Source: Mesorhizobium sp. WSM3860 (GTDB lineage: Bacteria > Pseudomonadota > Alphaproteobacteria > Rhizobiales > Rhizobiaceae). Taken from it: DNA of 64,000 nucleotides. Positions 1-7,764 of this stretch are shown here, in pieces (the first letter of the stretch is position 1; the number at the start of each line of letters is the position of its first letter). Made by a program: the position numbers and the translations under genes. Below the pieces are notes generated by a model. The model was not told the DNA's origin. It did no database searches and saw only the letters and a list, made by a program, of their open reading frames with translations. The stretch covers positions 372,001 through 436,000 of the forward strand of contig NZ_NSGF01000002.1 in the NCBI RefSeq assembly GCF_002294995.1, written 5' to 3'.

Positions 1-542
1 ATCAGCTTCGGCACGCCGGCCGCCTTGATCTTATCGGTCTTGGTCAGCACGATCTGGTAGGACACCGCCGCCTTGTCGAGCAGCGACAGCACCTCCTCAT
101 CCTTGGGCTTGATGCCGTGGCGGGCGTCGATCAGCACATAGACGCGCTTCAGCGTGACGCGGCCCTGCAGATATTCGAAGATCAGCTTCGTCCAGGCATC
201 GACCTTGTCCTTCGGCGCGCTGGCGTAGCCGTAGCCCGGCATGTCGACCAGCGCCATCGGCGGCAGGTCGGCGCCTTCGCCGGAGAACCCGTCCGGCACG
301 AAATAGTTCAGCTCTTGCGTCCGTCCCGGCGTGTTGGAGGTGCGCGCCAGTCCCTTCTGGCCGACCAGCGCGTTGATCAGCGACGACTTGCCGACATTGG
401 AGCGGCCGGCAAAGGCGATCTCCGGCGGCCCTTCCGGCGGCAGGAATTTCATCGACGGCACGCCGCGGATGAAGATCCACGCGCGGGTGAAAAGCTCCGG
501 ACTTATCGCAGCTTCGCTCGTGGTTTTACCCGGCGCGTTCAA
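1..542 (-). CDS. engB: Ribosome biogenesis GTPase EngB/YsxC (C-terminus beyond window)
   Basis: TRAFAC-class GTPase needed for large ribosomal subunit assembly. Visible motifs in order are the P-loop GRSNVGKSS, the switch region GRTQELNYF, the G3 box DMPGYGYA and the G4 motif LTKTDKI; the C-terminus lies before base 1. No ATG exists before the conserved GVPSMKF segment. The best start is TTG at 542, preceded by GGAGG with 7-nt spacing, giving an N-terminus [18 protein letters not shown]. This start lies inside the last codons of the upstream acetyltransferase gene, so the two genes overlap by 17 bp and are probably translationally coupled. In many relatives engB directly follows yidC; here an efflux operon and two other genes lie between them. 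The family assignment is certain and the start is probable. Confidence 0.93.
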   Translation of the reverse strand, partial: MNAPGKTTSEAAISPELFTRAWIFIRGVPSMKFLPPEGPPEIAFAGRSNVGKSSLINALVGQKGLARTSNTPGRTQELNYFVPDGFSGEGADLPPMALVDMPGYGYASAPKDKVDAWTKLIFEYLQGRVTLKRVYVLIDARHGIKPKDEEVLSLLDKAAVSYQIVLTKTDKIKAAGVPKL

Positions 543-1176
543 ACGGCGGCCTCCAGCTGGAAATGTCAGCGCCACGAATGGCGTTGAGGTTGCGGCCGAT
601 CTTGTCGATCGGCCAATCCCACCAGGCCGCTTTCAAAAGCCGTCGCACCGTGAACTCGTCGAAGCGCATCTTCACCACCTTGGCCGCGTTGCCGGCGACG
701 ATCGCATAGGGCGGCACGTCGTGCGTGACAACCGATTTCGCCGCGACGATCGCGCCATGGCCGATTTGCACGCCGGGCATGATCACCGCGTCCATGCCGA
801 TCCACACGTCATTGCCGACGATCGTGTCGCCGCGGATCTCTTTCGACCAGGTCTCGGGGTCGAAACCCTCCTCCCAGCCATGGCCAAAAATGTTGAACGG
901 ATAGGTGGAGAAGCCGGACATAGCGTGATTGGCGCCGTTCATGATGAAGCGCGCGCCCTCGGCGATGGCGCAGAACTTGCCGATCACCAGCCTGTCGCCG
1001 ATGAAGGGATAGTGATGCAGCACGCATTTTTCGGCGAATTTGTCCGGTCCATCGGGATCGTCATAGTAGGTGAAGTCGCCGATCTCGATGTTCGGCGCGC
1101 TGACCAGCGGCTTCAGGAAGCCGACGCGCGGATGCATCGCAATGGGATGCTTGATGTTGGGATTGGGTCCGCTCAT
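526..1176 (-). CDS. Xenobiotic/streptogramin-type hexapeptide acetyltransferase (CatB/Vat family)
   Basis: Left-handed beta-helix O-acetyltransferase of the XAT class, which moves acetyl from acetyl-CoA to hydroxyl groups of small molecules. The N-terminal part has the family pattern [12 protein letters not shown]. The segment [15 protein letters not shown] carries the His expected to be catalytic. Hexapeptide repeats follow ([28 protein letters not shown]), then the C-terminal cap [16 protein letters not shown] chose ATG 1176 because family members usually begin with MSGPNP; an in-frame GTG at 1224 would add 16 residues. The native substrate cannot be read from sequence, and many chromosomal members are not resistance genes. 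Its 3' end overlaps the engB start. Confidence 0.85.
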   Translation of the reverse strand: MSGPNPNIKHPIAMHPRVGFLKPLVSAPNIEIGDFTYYDDPDGPDKFAEKCVLHHYPFIGDRLVIGKFCAIAEGARFIMNGANHAMSGFSTYPFNIFGHGWEEGFDPETWSKEIRGDTIVGNDVWIGMDAVIMPGVQIGHGAIVAAKSVVTHDVPPYAIVAGNAAKVVKMRFDEFTVRRLLKAAWWDWPIDKIGRNLNAIRGADISSWRPPFERAG

Positions 1177-1272
1177 CGGGATCAGTCCGTAGTTGGCAGG
1201 CACGAGGCGACGCGCTGGCGACACTGGCTTCCAATCAAACTAACGTGATCCGGCTGCAGCACCAACCCGCGC

Positions 1273-1593
1273 TCAGCGGCGGCCGCGACAGATCACGATC
1301 GGGTTGGAAAGCGCGCTGTCGAAACCGCTGCCCTGATAGACCTGGACGTTGGAGGCGCCGGGCGGCAGCGTGAAACTGCCATCGACGACTTTCTGGTCGC
1401 CGGCGGCGGTGTGCAAGGCCCAGCTATAGGTGCAGAACTGCAGCGGCGCCTCGGGTTGCACGTGGCTGCAGTTGAGCTGCGCGCCGCCCAGCATAGCCGC
1501 GCCGCCGCAGCTCACCGCTTCCTCGGCGGCGGCCGGAAACGCGCATGTCAACAGGGCAGCCGCGGTCGCGAGCTTGAGCCGGTTCGTCTTCAT
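1273..1593 (-). CDS. Small secreted hypothetical protein
   Basis: Protein of 106 residues that I do not recognise by family. It begins MKTNRLKLATAAALLTCAFPAAAEE, a typical Sec signal peptide with cleavage expected after the AAA/AEE boundary, so it should be periplasmic. The mature part has four cysteines (SCGG, LNCSH, QFCTY, VICRG), which suggests two disulphides. I took ATG 1593 over the longer frame because it places the signal peptide at the N-terminus and has AGAGG upstream. It reads away from the marR-emrAB operon, so those genes are divergent. Confidence 0.65.
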   Translation of the reverse strand: MKTNRLKLATAAALLTCAFPAAAEEAVSCGGAAMLGGAQLNCSHVQPEAPLQFCTYSWALHTAAGDQKVVDGSFTLPPGASNVQVYQGSGFDSALSNPIVICRGRR

Positions 1594-1698
1594 TTTTCGT
1601 GTGTGCCTCTGCCGGCCTTCAGTTGCGCCACGCCGACGCGACATTTGCTCCAGGCGGCTTAGCCGGTCTTGCGCACCGCGTCCAGCAGGATTATGTGC

Positions 1699-2010
1699 AT
1701 GATGATAATAAGCATGCTTACGAAAGCCTTATCCACCGACCTCCGACTCCTCCCATGCCCCTCCTCGCCCAATATCGGCTTCGTGCTGCACAACGTCGCG
1801 CGCCTGCTCAGGAACCGGTTCGAGCAGCATTCGCGCAGCTCGGAGCCTCCTCGCGCGCAATGGCAGGTGCTCGCCTATCTGTCGCGACAGGAAGTCATTC
1901 ACCTTTCTGCGGACGCGCAGCAGCAGCTGCAAACCCTTTGCCTGATCAAATCCAATCTGCTCGAGGCCTGCGCCCAGCCGGCCGTCGACCGGGAGAAAGT
2001 CCATGTCTGA
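1699..2010 (+). pseudogene. MarR-family regulator with the winged helix-turn-helix deleted in frame
   Basis: The reading frame is intact and encodes about 103 residues, but the protein looks like the two ends of a MarR repressor joined together. The first part (NIGFVLHNVARLLRNRFEQ, then RAQWQVLAYLSRQ) matches the N-terminal dimerisation helices and the start of the DNA-binding domain. The next residues (LSADAQQQLQTLCLIKSN, LLEACAQP) match the C-terminal dimerisation helix. Roughly 60-80 residues holding the recognition helix and wing are missing between them. Its stop codon overlaps the emrA ATG by 8 bp, the arrangement of a repressor heading its own efflux operon. Several starts are possible (ATG 1699, 1702 or 1714). 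The product may still dimerise but should not bind DNA. Confidence 0.6.
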
Positions 2011-3295
2011 ACCAGCCTCACCACGCAAGCCCGCCGAAAGCGACAATGGCGGCGACAGAAGCAGCGACCAGGTCATTCGCTTGGACAGCCAGCGCGAGCA
2101 AAGGCGTGGCGCCAATCCGGCGATCGAAAACGCTGAGCTGGAAGCCCCTGTCGCGCCGGAACCAGCTGCCCTCGAAGCCCCTTCGGCGCAGCCGAAGCCG
2201 GCCGCCGTCACGATAGCCTCGCCAGCCCCGGCCAAGCCGCGGCGCAGCCTGACCCGGCCGGTCCTGTTTGCGCTGCTTCCGGTGGCGCTGGCGGTCGGCG
2301 GCTATTACTACGTCGTCGGCGGTCAGGTCATGACCACCGACAATGCCTATATCCAGGCGCAGTCGCTCGGCGTCTCCACCGATGTCTCCGGCACAGTGCA
2401 GGAGATCGACGTGCATGACAACGAGGCGGTCAAGAAGGGCCAGGTGCTCTTCCGCTTGCGGCCGGCCCCGTTCGAGACCGCGCTGGCCGGCGCTCAGGCG
2501 CAGCTCGGCACGGTGCGCAACCAGGTGCTGACCTTGCAGGCGAGCTACCAGCAGTCGCTGGCGCAGATCGCCCAGGCCGAGGCCGACATCCCCTATTACG
2601 AATCCGCCTTCCAGCGTCAGCAGGACCTGCTCAAGACCTCCACCGCCTCGAAGGCGACTTTCGACAGCGCCCAGCACGATCTCATCGCCGCCCGGCAGAA
2701 AGTCACCGTTGCCAAGGCGCAGGCACAGGCAACGCTCGCCCAGCTCGGCGGCGACGCCGACCAGCCGGTCGAGAAGAACCCTTTCTACCTGCAGGCCCAA
2801 TCGGCGGTGGACGATGCCCAGCGCAATCTCGGCGATGCCGTCGTCAAGGCGCCGTTCGACGGCGTCGTCACCAATGTCGATGCGCTGCAGGTCGGCAAGT
2901 ACCTGCCCGCCTCGCAGCCGGCCTTCAGCCTGGTCTCGTCGACCGACATCTGGATCGCCGCCGAGCCTAAGGAAACCGAGCTCACTTATGTCCGGCCGGG
3001 GCAGAAGGCGACGATCAGCATCGACGGCTATCCGGGCGAGGTCTGGCATGGCGAGGTCGGCAGCATCAGCCCGGCCTCGTCGTCGAGCTTCTCGCTGCTT
3101 CCGGCGCAGAACACCAGCGGCAATTGGGTGAAGGTCGTGCAGCGCATCCCGATGCGGGTGACGATCGATGACCCGCAAGGCAAGCCGCCGCTGCGCGGCG
3201 GCATGAGCGCGGTCGTCAGCATCGACACCGGCCATGCCCGCGGCCTGCCCGATTTCGTGACCGACCTCTTCAAGCGGTTTGAGCAAAAGTCATGA
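2003..3295 (+). CDS. emrA: HlyD-family membrane fusion protein of an EmrAB-type efflux pump
   Basis: Periplasmic adaptor linking an inner-membrane drug exporter to an outer-membrane channel. It has a Pro/Ala-rich cytoplasmic N-terminus (residues 1-80), one membrane span at about 87-106 and a biotinyl-lipoyl half motif near 129-152 (GTVQEIDVHDN, KKGQVLFRL). A long coiled-coil hairpin follows (about 155-245), then the second lipoyl half (VVKAPFDGVVTNV) and a beta-barrel domain. The cytoplasmic extension is longer than in E. coli EmrA. ATG 2003 overlaps the truncated marR stop, and its own stop overlaps the emrB start in an ATGA arrangement, so this is one operon. The substrate is unknown; hydrophobic toxic compounds are usual for the family. 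Confidence 0.9.
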   Translation: MSEPASPRKPAESDNGGDRSSDQVIRLDSQREQRRGANPAIENAELEAPVAPEPAALEAPSAQPKPAAVTIASPAPAKPRRSLTRPVLFALLPVALAVGGYYYVVGGQVMTTDNAYIQAQSLGVSTDVSGTVQEIDVHDNEAVKKGQVLFRLRPAPFETALAGAQAQLGTVRNQVLTLQASYQQSLAQIAQAEADIPYYESAFQRQQDLLKTSTASKATFDSAQHDLIAARQKVTVAKAQAQATLAQLGGDADQPVEKNPFYLQAQSAVDDAQRNLGDAVVKAPFDGVVTNVDALQVGKYLPASQPAFSLVSSTDIWIAAEPKETELTYVRPGQKATISIDGYPGEVWHGEVGSISPASSSSFSLLPAQNTSGNWVKVVQRIPMRVTIDDPQGKPPLRGGMSAVVSIDTGHARGLPDFVTDLFKRFEQKS

Positions 3296-4833
3296 GCACC
3301 GTCGCCACGGGCACGCCTGCGGTCGCCAATCGCGGCGCCATCACCGCCTGCGTGATCCTGGCGGTGATCATGCAGGCGCTGGACACCACCATCGCCAATG
3401 TGGCGCTGCCCTACATCCAGGGCAGCGTGTCGGCGAGCGCCGACCAGATCAATTGGGTGCTCACCTCCTATATCGTCGCCGCGGCGGTGATGACGCCGCC
3501 TTCGGGCTATCTTGCCAACCGCTTCGGCCGCAAGCGCATCCTGCTGGTCGCCATCACCGGCTTCGTCGTCGCCTCGGTGCTGTGCGGCTTCGCCCAGTCG
3601 CTGCCGCAGATCGTCGGCTTCCGCCTGCTGCAAGGCCTGTTCGGCGCCGCCCTTGTACCGCTGTCGCAGAGCATCCTGCTCGACATCTACAGCGTCGAGG
3701 AGCGCGGTTCGGCCATGGCTCTGTTCGGCGTCTCGGTGATGGTCGGCCCGGTTCTTGGGCCCGTCATCGGCGGCTGGCTGACCGAGAATGTTTCCTGGCG
3801 CTGGGTCTTCTACATCAACGTGCCGATCGGCGCGCTGGCTTTCGCCGGCGTCTCGATGTTCGTGCAGGAGACCAAGCTCGATCTCAAGGCGAGGCTCGAC
3901 TGGCTGGGTTTCGGCATGCTCAGCGTCGCCATCGCTTCGCTGCAGATGTTCCTCGACCGCGGCGAGCAGCTCAGCTGGTTCTCCTCGTCCGAGATCATCG
4001 TCGAGGCGCTGGTCTGCGCGTCGGCCTTCTATATCTTCATCGTCCACACCTTCACCGCCCGCGACACCTTCGTGAACCCGCGGCTGTTCCTCGACCGGAA
4101 TTTCGCGGTCGGCATGGTGTTCATCTTCATCATCGGCATCACCTATCTCGCCTCGCTGGCGCTGATGACGCCCTACCTGCAAACGCTGATGGGCTACCCG
4201 GTGGTGACCGCCGGCATCGTCATGGGGCCACGCGGCCTAGGCACCATGGCCTGCATGTTCCTTGTCGGTCGGCTGGTCGGCAAGGTCGACACGCGCTGGC
4301 TGCTGTTCACCGGCCTCGCGATCACCGCCTGGGCGATGTACGACATGACCGGCTGGACCCCGGACGTCTCGCAATGGACGATCATCCGCACCGGCTTCAT
4401 CCAGGGCGCCGGCTTGGGCTTCCTGTTCGTGCCGCTCACCACCATCACCTTCGCCACGCTGGCGCCGGAACGGCGCGCGGAAGGCACCGGCCTCTACAAT
4501 CTGTCGCGCAACATCGGCTCCAGCGTCGGCATCTCGGTCGTCACCGCGCTTCTGACGCAGAACCAGCAGATCAACCATGCCAACATCGCCGACTATGTGA
4601 CGCCCTATAATCCGGCGTTCGGCGATCCGGCGATCGCGCAGGCGCTGAGCCCTTACACCGCCGCCGGCCGCGCCGCGCTCGACGGGCTGGTCACGCTGCA
4701 GGCAACGATCATCAGCTATGTCGACGACTTCAAGCTGATGATGATTCTCTCGCTCGCCGCCATCCCGCTGGTGCTTTTGCTGCGCAAGCCTGGCACGCCG
4801 GCCAGGGTCGACCACAGCGCCGTCATGGAGTGA
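3292..4833 (+). CDS. emrB: DHA2-family drug:H+ antiporter (EmrB/QacA type)
   Basis: Major facilitator with the 14-segment DHA2 architecture, 513 residues, the usual size. Visible signatures are the first-helix motif QALDTTIANVALPYIQG, the loop 2-3 motif GYLANRFGRKRI, and the antiporter motif C region VSVMVGPVLGPVIGGWL. It should export cationic or amphipathic drugs using the proton gradient, working with the upstream HlyD partner through the 4-bp ATGA overlap. A strong bidirectional terminator lies near 5124-5150, separating it from the convergent yidC. Confidence 0.93.
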   Translation: MSTVATGTPAVANRGAITACVILAVIMQALDTTIANVALPYIQGSVSASADQINWVLTSYIVAAAVMTPPSGYLANRFGRKRILLVAITGFVVASVLCGFAQSLPQIVGFRLLQGLFGAALVPLSQSILLDIYSVEERGSAMALFGVSVMVGPVLGPVIGGWLTENVSWRWVFYINVPIGALAFAGVSMFVQETKLDLKARLDWLGFGMLSVAIASLQMFLDRGEQLSWFSSSEIIVEALVCASAFYIFIVHTFTARDTFVNPRLFLDRNFAVGMVFIFIIGITYLASLALMTPYLQTLMGYPVVTAGIVMGPRGLGTMACMFLVGRLVGKVDTRWLLFTGLAITAWAMYDMTGWTPDVSQWTIIRTGFIQGAGLGFLFVPLTTITFATLAPERRAEGTGLYNLSRNIGSSVGISVVTALLTQNQQINHANIADYVTPYNPAFGDPAIAQALSPYTAAGRAALDGLVTLQATIISYVDDFKLMMILSLAAIPLVLLLRKPGTPARVDHSAVME

Positions 4834-5123
4834 GTTGGTGCATGTCGCCCAAAAGCGTGGAGCGGTTTTGGGAAAACGACATGCATAAAAAAAGTCCTAA
4901 AGCGCGGCGCGCTTTAGGAGGAAAACCGGGGTCCCCCCGCGGGACCCCGGCCTGCCCGACGGCCTCCCAACACCGGCGTCGCTGCGCCGGAAGCCGTCAC
5001 GGCTTTTGGGGAGGACCAGGGAAGCTACGAGGCAGGCCATGCCGCAGTTTCGCGGGGCAGGCAAATTCCGAAGAACGGCTGCGCGAAGTGCTGTCCGGAT
5101 AGGCCGTAGCGCAAGCCGCCACG
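4834..5123. other. Gene-free, strongly structured intergenic block
   Basis: No convincing gene between emrB and yidC. The interval holds a REP-like palindrome (4839-4885), a perfect hairpin with 11-bp arms TCCTAAAGCGC/GCGCTTTAGGA (4895-4919), and a second hairpin CCGGGGTCCC/GGGACCCCGG just after it (about 4926-4950). A third region pairs CGGCCTCCC with GGGGAGG around 4960-5020. This could be repeat debris or a structured RNA; I cannot assign it to a known RNA family. Confidence 0.5.
4839..4885. repeat. REP-like palindrome, copy 1
   Basis: Outer arms TGCATGTCG/CGACATGCA enclose an inner segment AAAAGCGTGGAGCGGTTTT. The same inner motif, in either orientation, recurs in palindromes at 15863, 38192 and, more diverged, at 36006 and 39255. 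It lies 6 bp after the emrB stop. Confidence 0.75.
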
Positions 5124-5150
5124 AAAAACCCCGGTCGTGCCGGGGTTTTT
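5124..5150. terminator. Bidirectional intrinsic terminator between emrB and yidC
   Basis: Perfect stem AAAAACCCCGG/CCGGGGTTTTT with loop TCGTG. Flanking A and T runs give a U-tract on either strand, so it can end both the convergent emrB and yidC transcripts. Confidence 0.85.
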
Positions 5151-5171
5151 GACGTTAGGTCGGGGCGTCGT

Positions 5172-6989
5172 CTATTCCGCCGGCGAGGGTTTCTTGCGGA
5201 ACAGCGCCGCCAGATTGTCCCACAATTCGATCTTGGCGCCCTGGCGCTTCATGATCACGCCCTGCTGCAGGATCGAGAGCAGGTTGTTCCATGCCCAGTA
5301 GATGACGAGGCCGGCGGGGAAGCTGCCCATCATAAAGGTGAAGAGGACCGGCATCCAAGTGAAGATCGCGGCCTGCGTCGGATCCGGCGGCGCCGGGTTC
5401 ATGCGCATCTGCAGGAACATGGTGATGCCCATCACCACCGCCCAGGCGCCCATATGCGGCAGGAAGGCCGGCGGCGCGAAGGGAAGCAGGCCGAACAGGT
5501 TGAACACCGAGGTCGGATCGGGCGCGGCAAGGTCGTGGACCCAGCCGAAGAACGGAGCGTGCCGCATCTCGATGGTGATGTAGAGCACCTTGTAGAGCGA
5601 GAAGAAGACCGGGATCTGCAGCGCCACGGGCCAGCAGCCGGCCAGCGGATTGATCTTCTCGGTCTTGTAGAGCTCCATCATCGCCTGCTGTTGCTTCATC
5701 TTGTCGTCCGCGTATTTCTCGCGGATTTCCAGCATCTTCGGCTGCACCTTCTTCATGTTCGCCATCGACGCGTAGGACTTGTTCGCCAGCGGGAAGAAGA
5801 TGGCCTTGACGATGACGGTCGTGGCCAGGATCGCCAGGCCGAAATTGCCGAAGAACTTGTAAAGCGTGTCGATCAGCCAGAACATCGGCTTGGTGATAAA
5901 ATAGAACCAGCCCCAGTCGATCAGCAGGTTGAACTGGCGAATGTGGCGGTCAGCCTCATAGGCGTTGATCTTGGCGACTTCCTTGGCGCCGGCGAAAATC
6001 TCCGTCTCGACAGTCGCGGACTGGCCGGCATCGACATTGATTGCATCGGTGAGGAAGTCGGATTGATACCGGTGGCGCCCGTCCTCGAAATAGCCGTAGC
6101 GCGGCTGGAAGGGCTGCTTCTCGGTCGGCACCATGGTGACGGCCCAGTACTTGTCCGTGATGCCGAGCCAGCCGTCGGTCGATTTGCTCGGCTTGACTTC
6201 CTTGTCCTTTTCGATGGCTGCGTATTTGTACTCCGTCAGCCCTTCGGTGCCAGTAACGCCGATCAGGCCTTCATGCAGCACATAAGTGCTGGCGACCGCC
6301 GGCTTGTCGTAGCGCGTGACACGGCCGTAGTTGAACAGCGACACGGGGGCGCTGCCCGAATTCTGCACGGTATCGGAGACCGTAAACATATAATCGTTGT
6401 CGACCGAGATGGTGCGCTTGAAGGTCAGGCCCTTGTCGTTGGTGTAGGTCAGCGTCACCGGCGTCGACGGGGTCAGCGTCGGATTGCCCTCGACGCTCCA
6501 CACCGTGTCGGAACTCGGCACCGCGCCGGTCTTGTCGGTGCCGACGAACCCGATCTCGGCGAAATAGCCGGTCGGTAGCGCCTGCGGATTGAGCAGCTGG
6601 ATCTCGGGCGAATTCTTGTCGACCGTCTCGGTGTAGTGCTTGAGCTTGAGGTCGTCCAAGCGAGCGCCGGTGAGGTTGATCGAGCCCTCGAGGCTCGGAG
6701 TGTCGATCTTGACGCGCTTGCTCGCGGCAACAGCCTGGTCACGGCTCTCGACAGTGACTGCCTCGCCGCCAGGTGCGGTCGGGATGGCGCCCGGAGCCGG
6801 TGCCGGCGTCCCGGCCGCGCCCGGATTGGTCCCCTGCGCTTCCTTCTGCTGCGCCTCGACGCGCTGCTGCTCGATGCGGGCCTGCTCGCGCTGCTGCTCC
6901 ATCTTGGGGTTCATGTAGAACACCTGCCAGAGCGTCAGGATCAGCACCGACAGCGCGATGGTGATGAAGAAATTGCGGTTGTTTTCCAT
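5172..6989 (-). CDS. yidC: Membrane protein insertase YidC
   Basis: Inner-membrane insertase of the YidC/Oxa1/Alb3 family that inserts membrane proteins alone or with SecYEG. It is 605 residues long. The N-terminal anchor (residues 7-25, ITIALSVLILTLWQVFYM) is followed by a Gln/Ala/Pro-rich linker and a large periplasmic beta-sandwich (about 85-340). The conserved C-terminal five-helix core starts around 355 and includes the arginine-containing helix LAILATTVIVKAIFFPLANKS and PLAGCWPVALQIPVFFSLY. It follows rnpA by 14 bp in the classical rpmH-rnpA-yidC order. Its ATG is preceded by AAGGGC. The terminator at 5124-5150 ends the unit. Confidence 0.97.
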   Translation of the reverse strand: MENNRNFFITIALSVLILTLWQVFYMNPKMEQQREQARIEQQRVEAQQKEAQGTNPGAAGTPAPAPGAIPTAPGGEAVTVESRDQAVAASKRVKIDTPSLEGSINLTGARLDDLKLKHYTETVDKNSPEIQLLNPQALPTGYFAEIGFVGTDKTGAVPSSDTVWSVEGNPTLTPSTPVTLTYTNDKGLTFKRTISVDNDYMFTVSDTVQNSGSAPVSLFNYGRVTRYDKPAVASTYVLHEGLIGVTGTEGLTEYKYAAIEKDKEVKPSKSTDGWLGITDKYWAVTMVPTEKQPFQPRYGYFEDGRHRYQSDFLTDAINVDAGQSATVETEIFAGAKEVAKINAYEADRHIRQFNLLIDWGWFYFITKPMFWLIDTLYKFFGNFGLAILATTVIVKAIFFPLANKSYASMANMKKVQPKMLEIREKYADDKMKQQQAMMELYKTEKINPLAGCWPVALQIPVFFSLYKVLYITIEMRHAPFFGWVHDLAAPDPTSVFNLFGLLPFAPPAFLPHMGAWAVVMGITMFLQMRMNPAPPDPTQAAIFTWMPVLFTFMMGSFPAGLVIYWAWNNLLSILQQGVIMKRQGAKIELWDNLAALFRKKPSPAE

Positions 6990-7003
6990 CGAAAGCCCTT
7001 GGC

Positions 7004-7357
7004 CTATCGTGTTCCGCGCAGCCGGCGGGAAAGCTCGGCCTTCAACTGACCGAACGGAATGGCAAGCACGTCTTCGCGCCCGACGATGACATAGTCATTG
7101 CCGGGCGCCATGTCATCGGCGGCATGCGTTCGCACGGCTTCTCTCAGCCGCCGCCGAACGCGGTTGCGCACCACGGCGTTGCCGACCTTCTTGGTCACGG
7201 TGTAGCCGACGCGTGGCGCATAATCGTCGCCCCGGTCGAGAACCTCGACGAGAAAAAGCCGTCCGCGGCGTTTCTCGCCGCCGCGCACAGCCAGGAAATC
7301 CGCGCGTTTCAGAAGCCGCCCGGGAGTTTTCCCCTTTGGCTTGCCGGTTGCGGGCAA
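7004..7357 (-). CDS. rnpA: Ribonuclease P protein component
   Basis: Small basic protein that binds RNase P RNA and helps mature tRNA 5' ends. The conserved core is [26 protein letters not shown] in the middle of the protein, the RNR signature of the family. Length is 117 residues, normal for the group. The first in-frame start after the rpmH stop is TTG 7357; no ATG lies before the conserved region. It sits 16 bp downstream of rpmH and is probably cotranscribed from the rpmH promoter. Confidence 0.96.
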   Translation of the reverse strand: MPATGKPKGKTPGRLLKRADFLAVRGGEKRRGRLFLVEVLDRGDDYAPRVGYTVTKKVGNAVVRNRVRRRLREAVRTHAADDMAPGNDYVIVGREDVLAIPFGQLKAELSRRLRGTR

Positions 7358-7373
7358 CGATCTCGTCTTTCGT

Positions 7374-7508
7374 TCAGGCGCTGAGCCGCTTGCGGCCGCG
7401 GTTGCGGCGGGCTGCTACGACGCCGCGGCCACCCTTGGTGGCCATGCGGGCACGGAAACCGTGCCGGCGCTTGCGGACGAGTTTGGACGGTTGGTAGGTA
7501 CGCTTCAT
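7374..7508 (-). CDS. rpmH: 50S ribosomal protein L34
   Basis: A 44-residue gene read directly from the DNA. It starts [20 protein letters not shown], continues with [20 protein letters not shown] and ends SA before TGA, a full match to bacterial L34. It heads the rpmH-rnpA-yidC unit. A consensus sigma-70-type promoter lies about 120-150 bp upstream. Confidence 0.98.
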   Translation of the reverse strand: MKRTYQPSKLVRKRRHGFRARMATKGGRGVVAARRNRGRKRLSA

Positions 7509-7630
7509 TTGTTTTAATACCGCGGCGTGCGGCCCTTCTTGATTCTGTCACTCTGTAACAGGAGCTTTGCCAGGCCGGTTTTAGGCGCGATCAAAACCGC
7601 GCCGGGACGGAAGGCCCGAGCGTGAGCGGG

Positions 7631-7659
7631 CTTATAGGAAGAAGGATTTTGGAAGTCAA
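7631..7659 (-). promoter_or_regulatory. Sigma-70-type promoter of rpmH-rnpA-yidC
   Basis: On the minus strand TTGACT (7659-7654) and TATAAG (7636-7631) are separated by exactly 17 bp, close to the housekeeping consensus. The predicted transcript would have an untranslated leader of about 115 nt before rpmH. Nothing else is apparent in the 7509-7764 interval, which also separates the divergent histidine kinase gene. Confidence 0.75.
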
Positions 7660-7764
7660 TCCAGCCCGCCCAAAGCCAATTTTTTCACCGGCTGCCGGCG
7701 AAATTGGCAAAAAAGCCGCAAATCGCATAATCTTGCTCGATCAAGCCTCCGTGAAAACCGCGTC

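Noticed and set aside
4830..5102. 90-codon open frame after emrB
   Set aside because: It runs through a REP-like palindrome and perfect hairpins; the sequence is low in hydrophobic order and matches no family.
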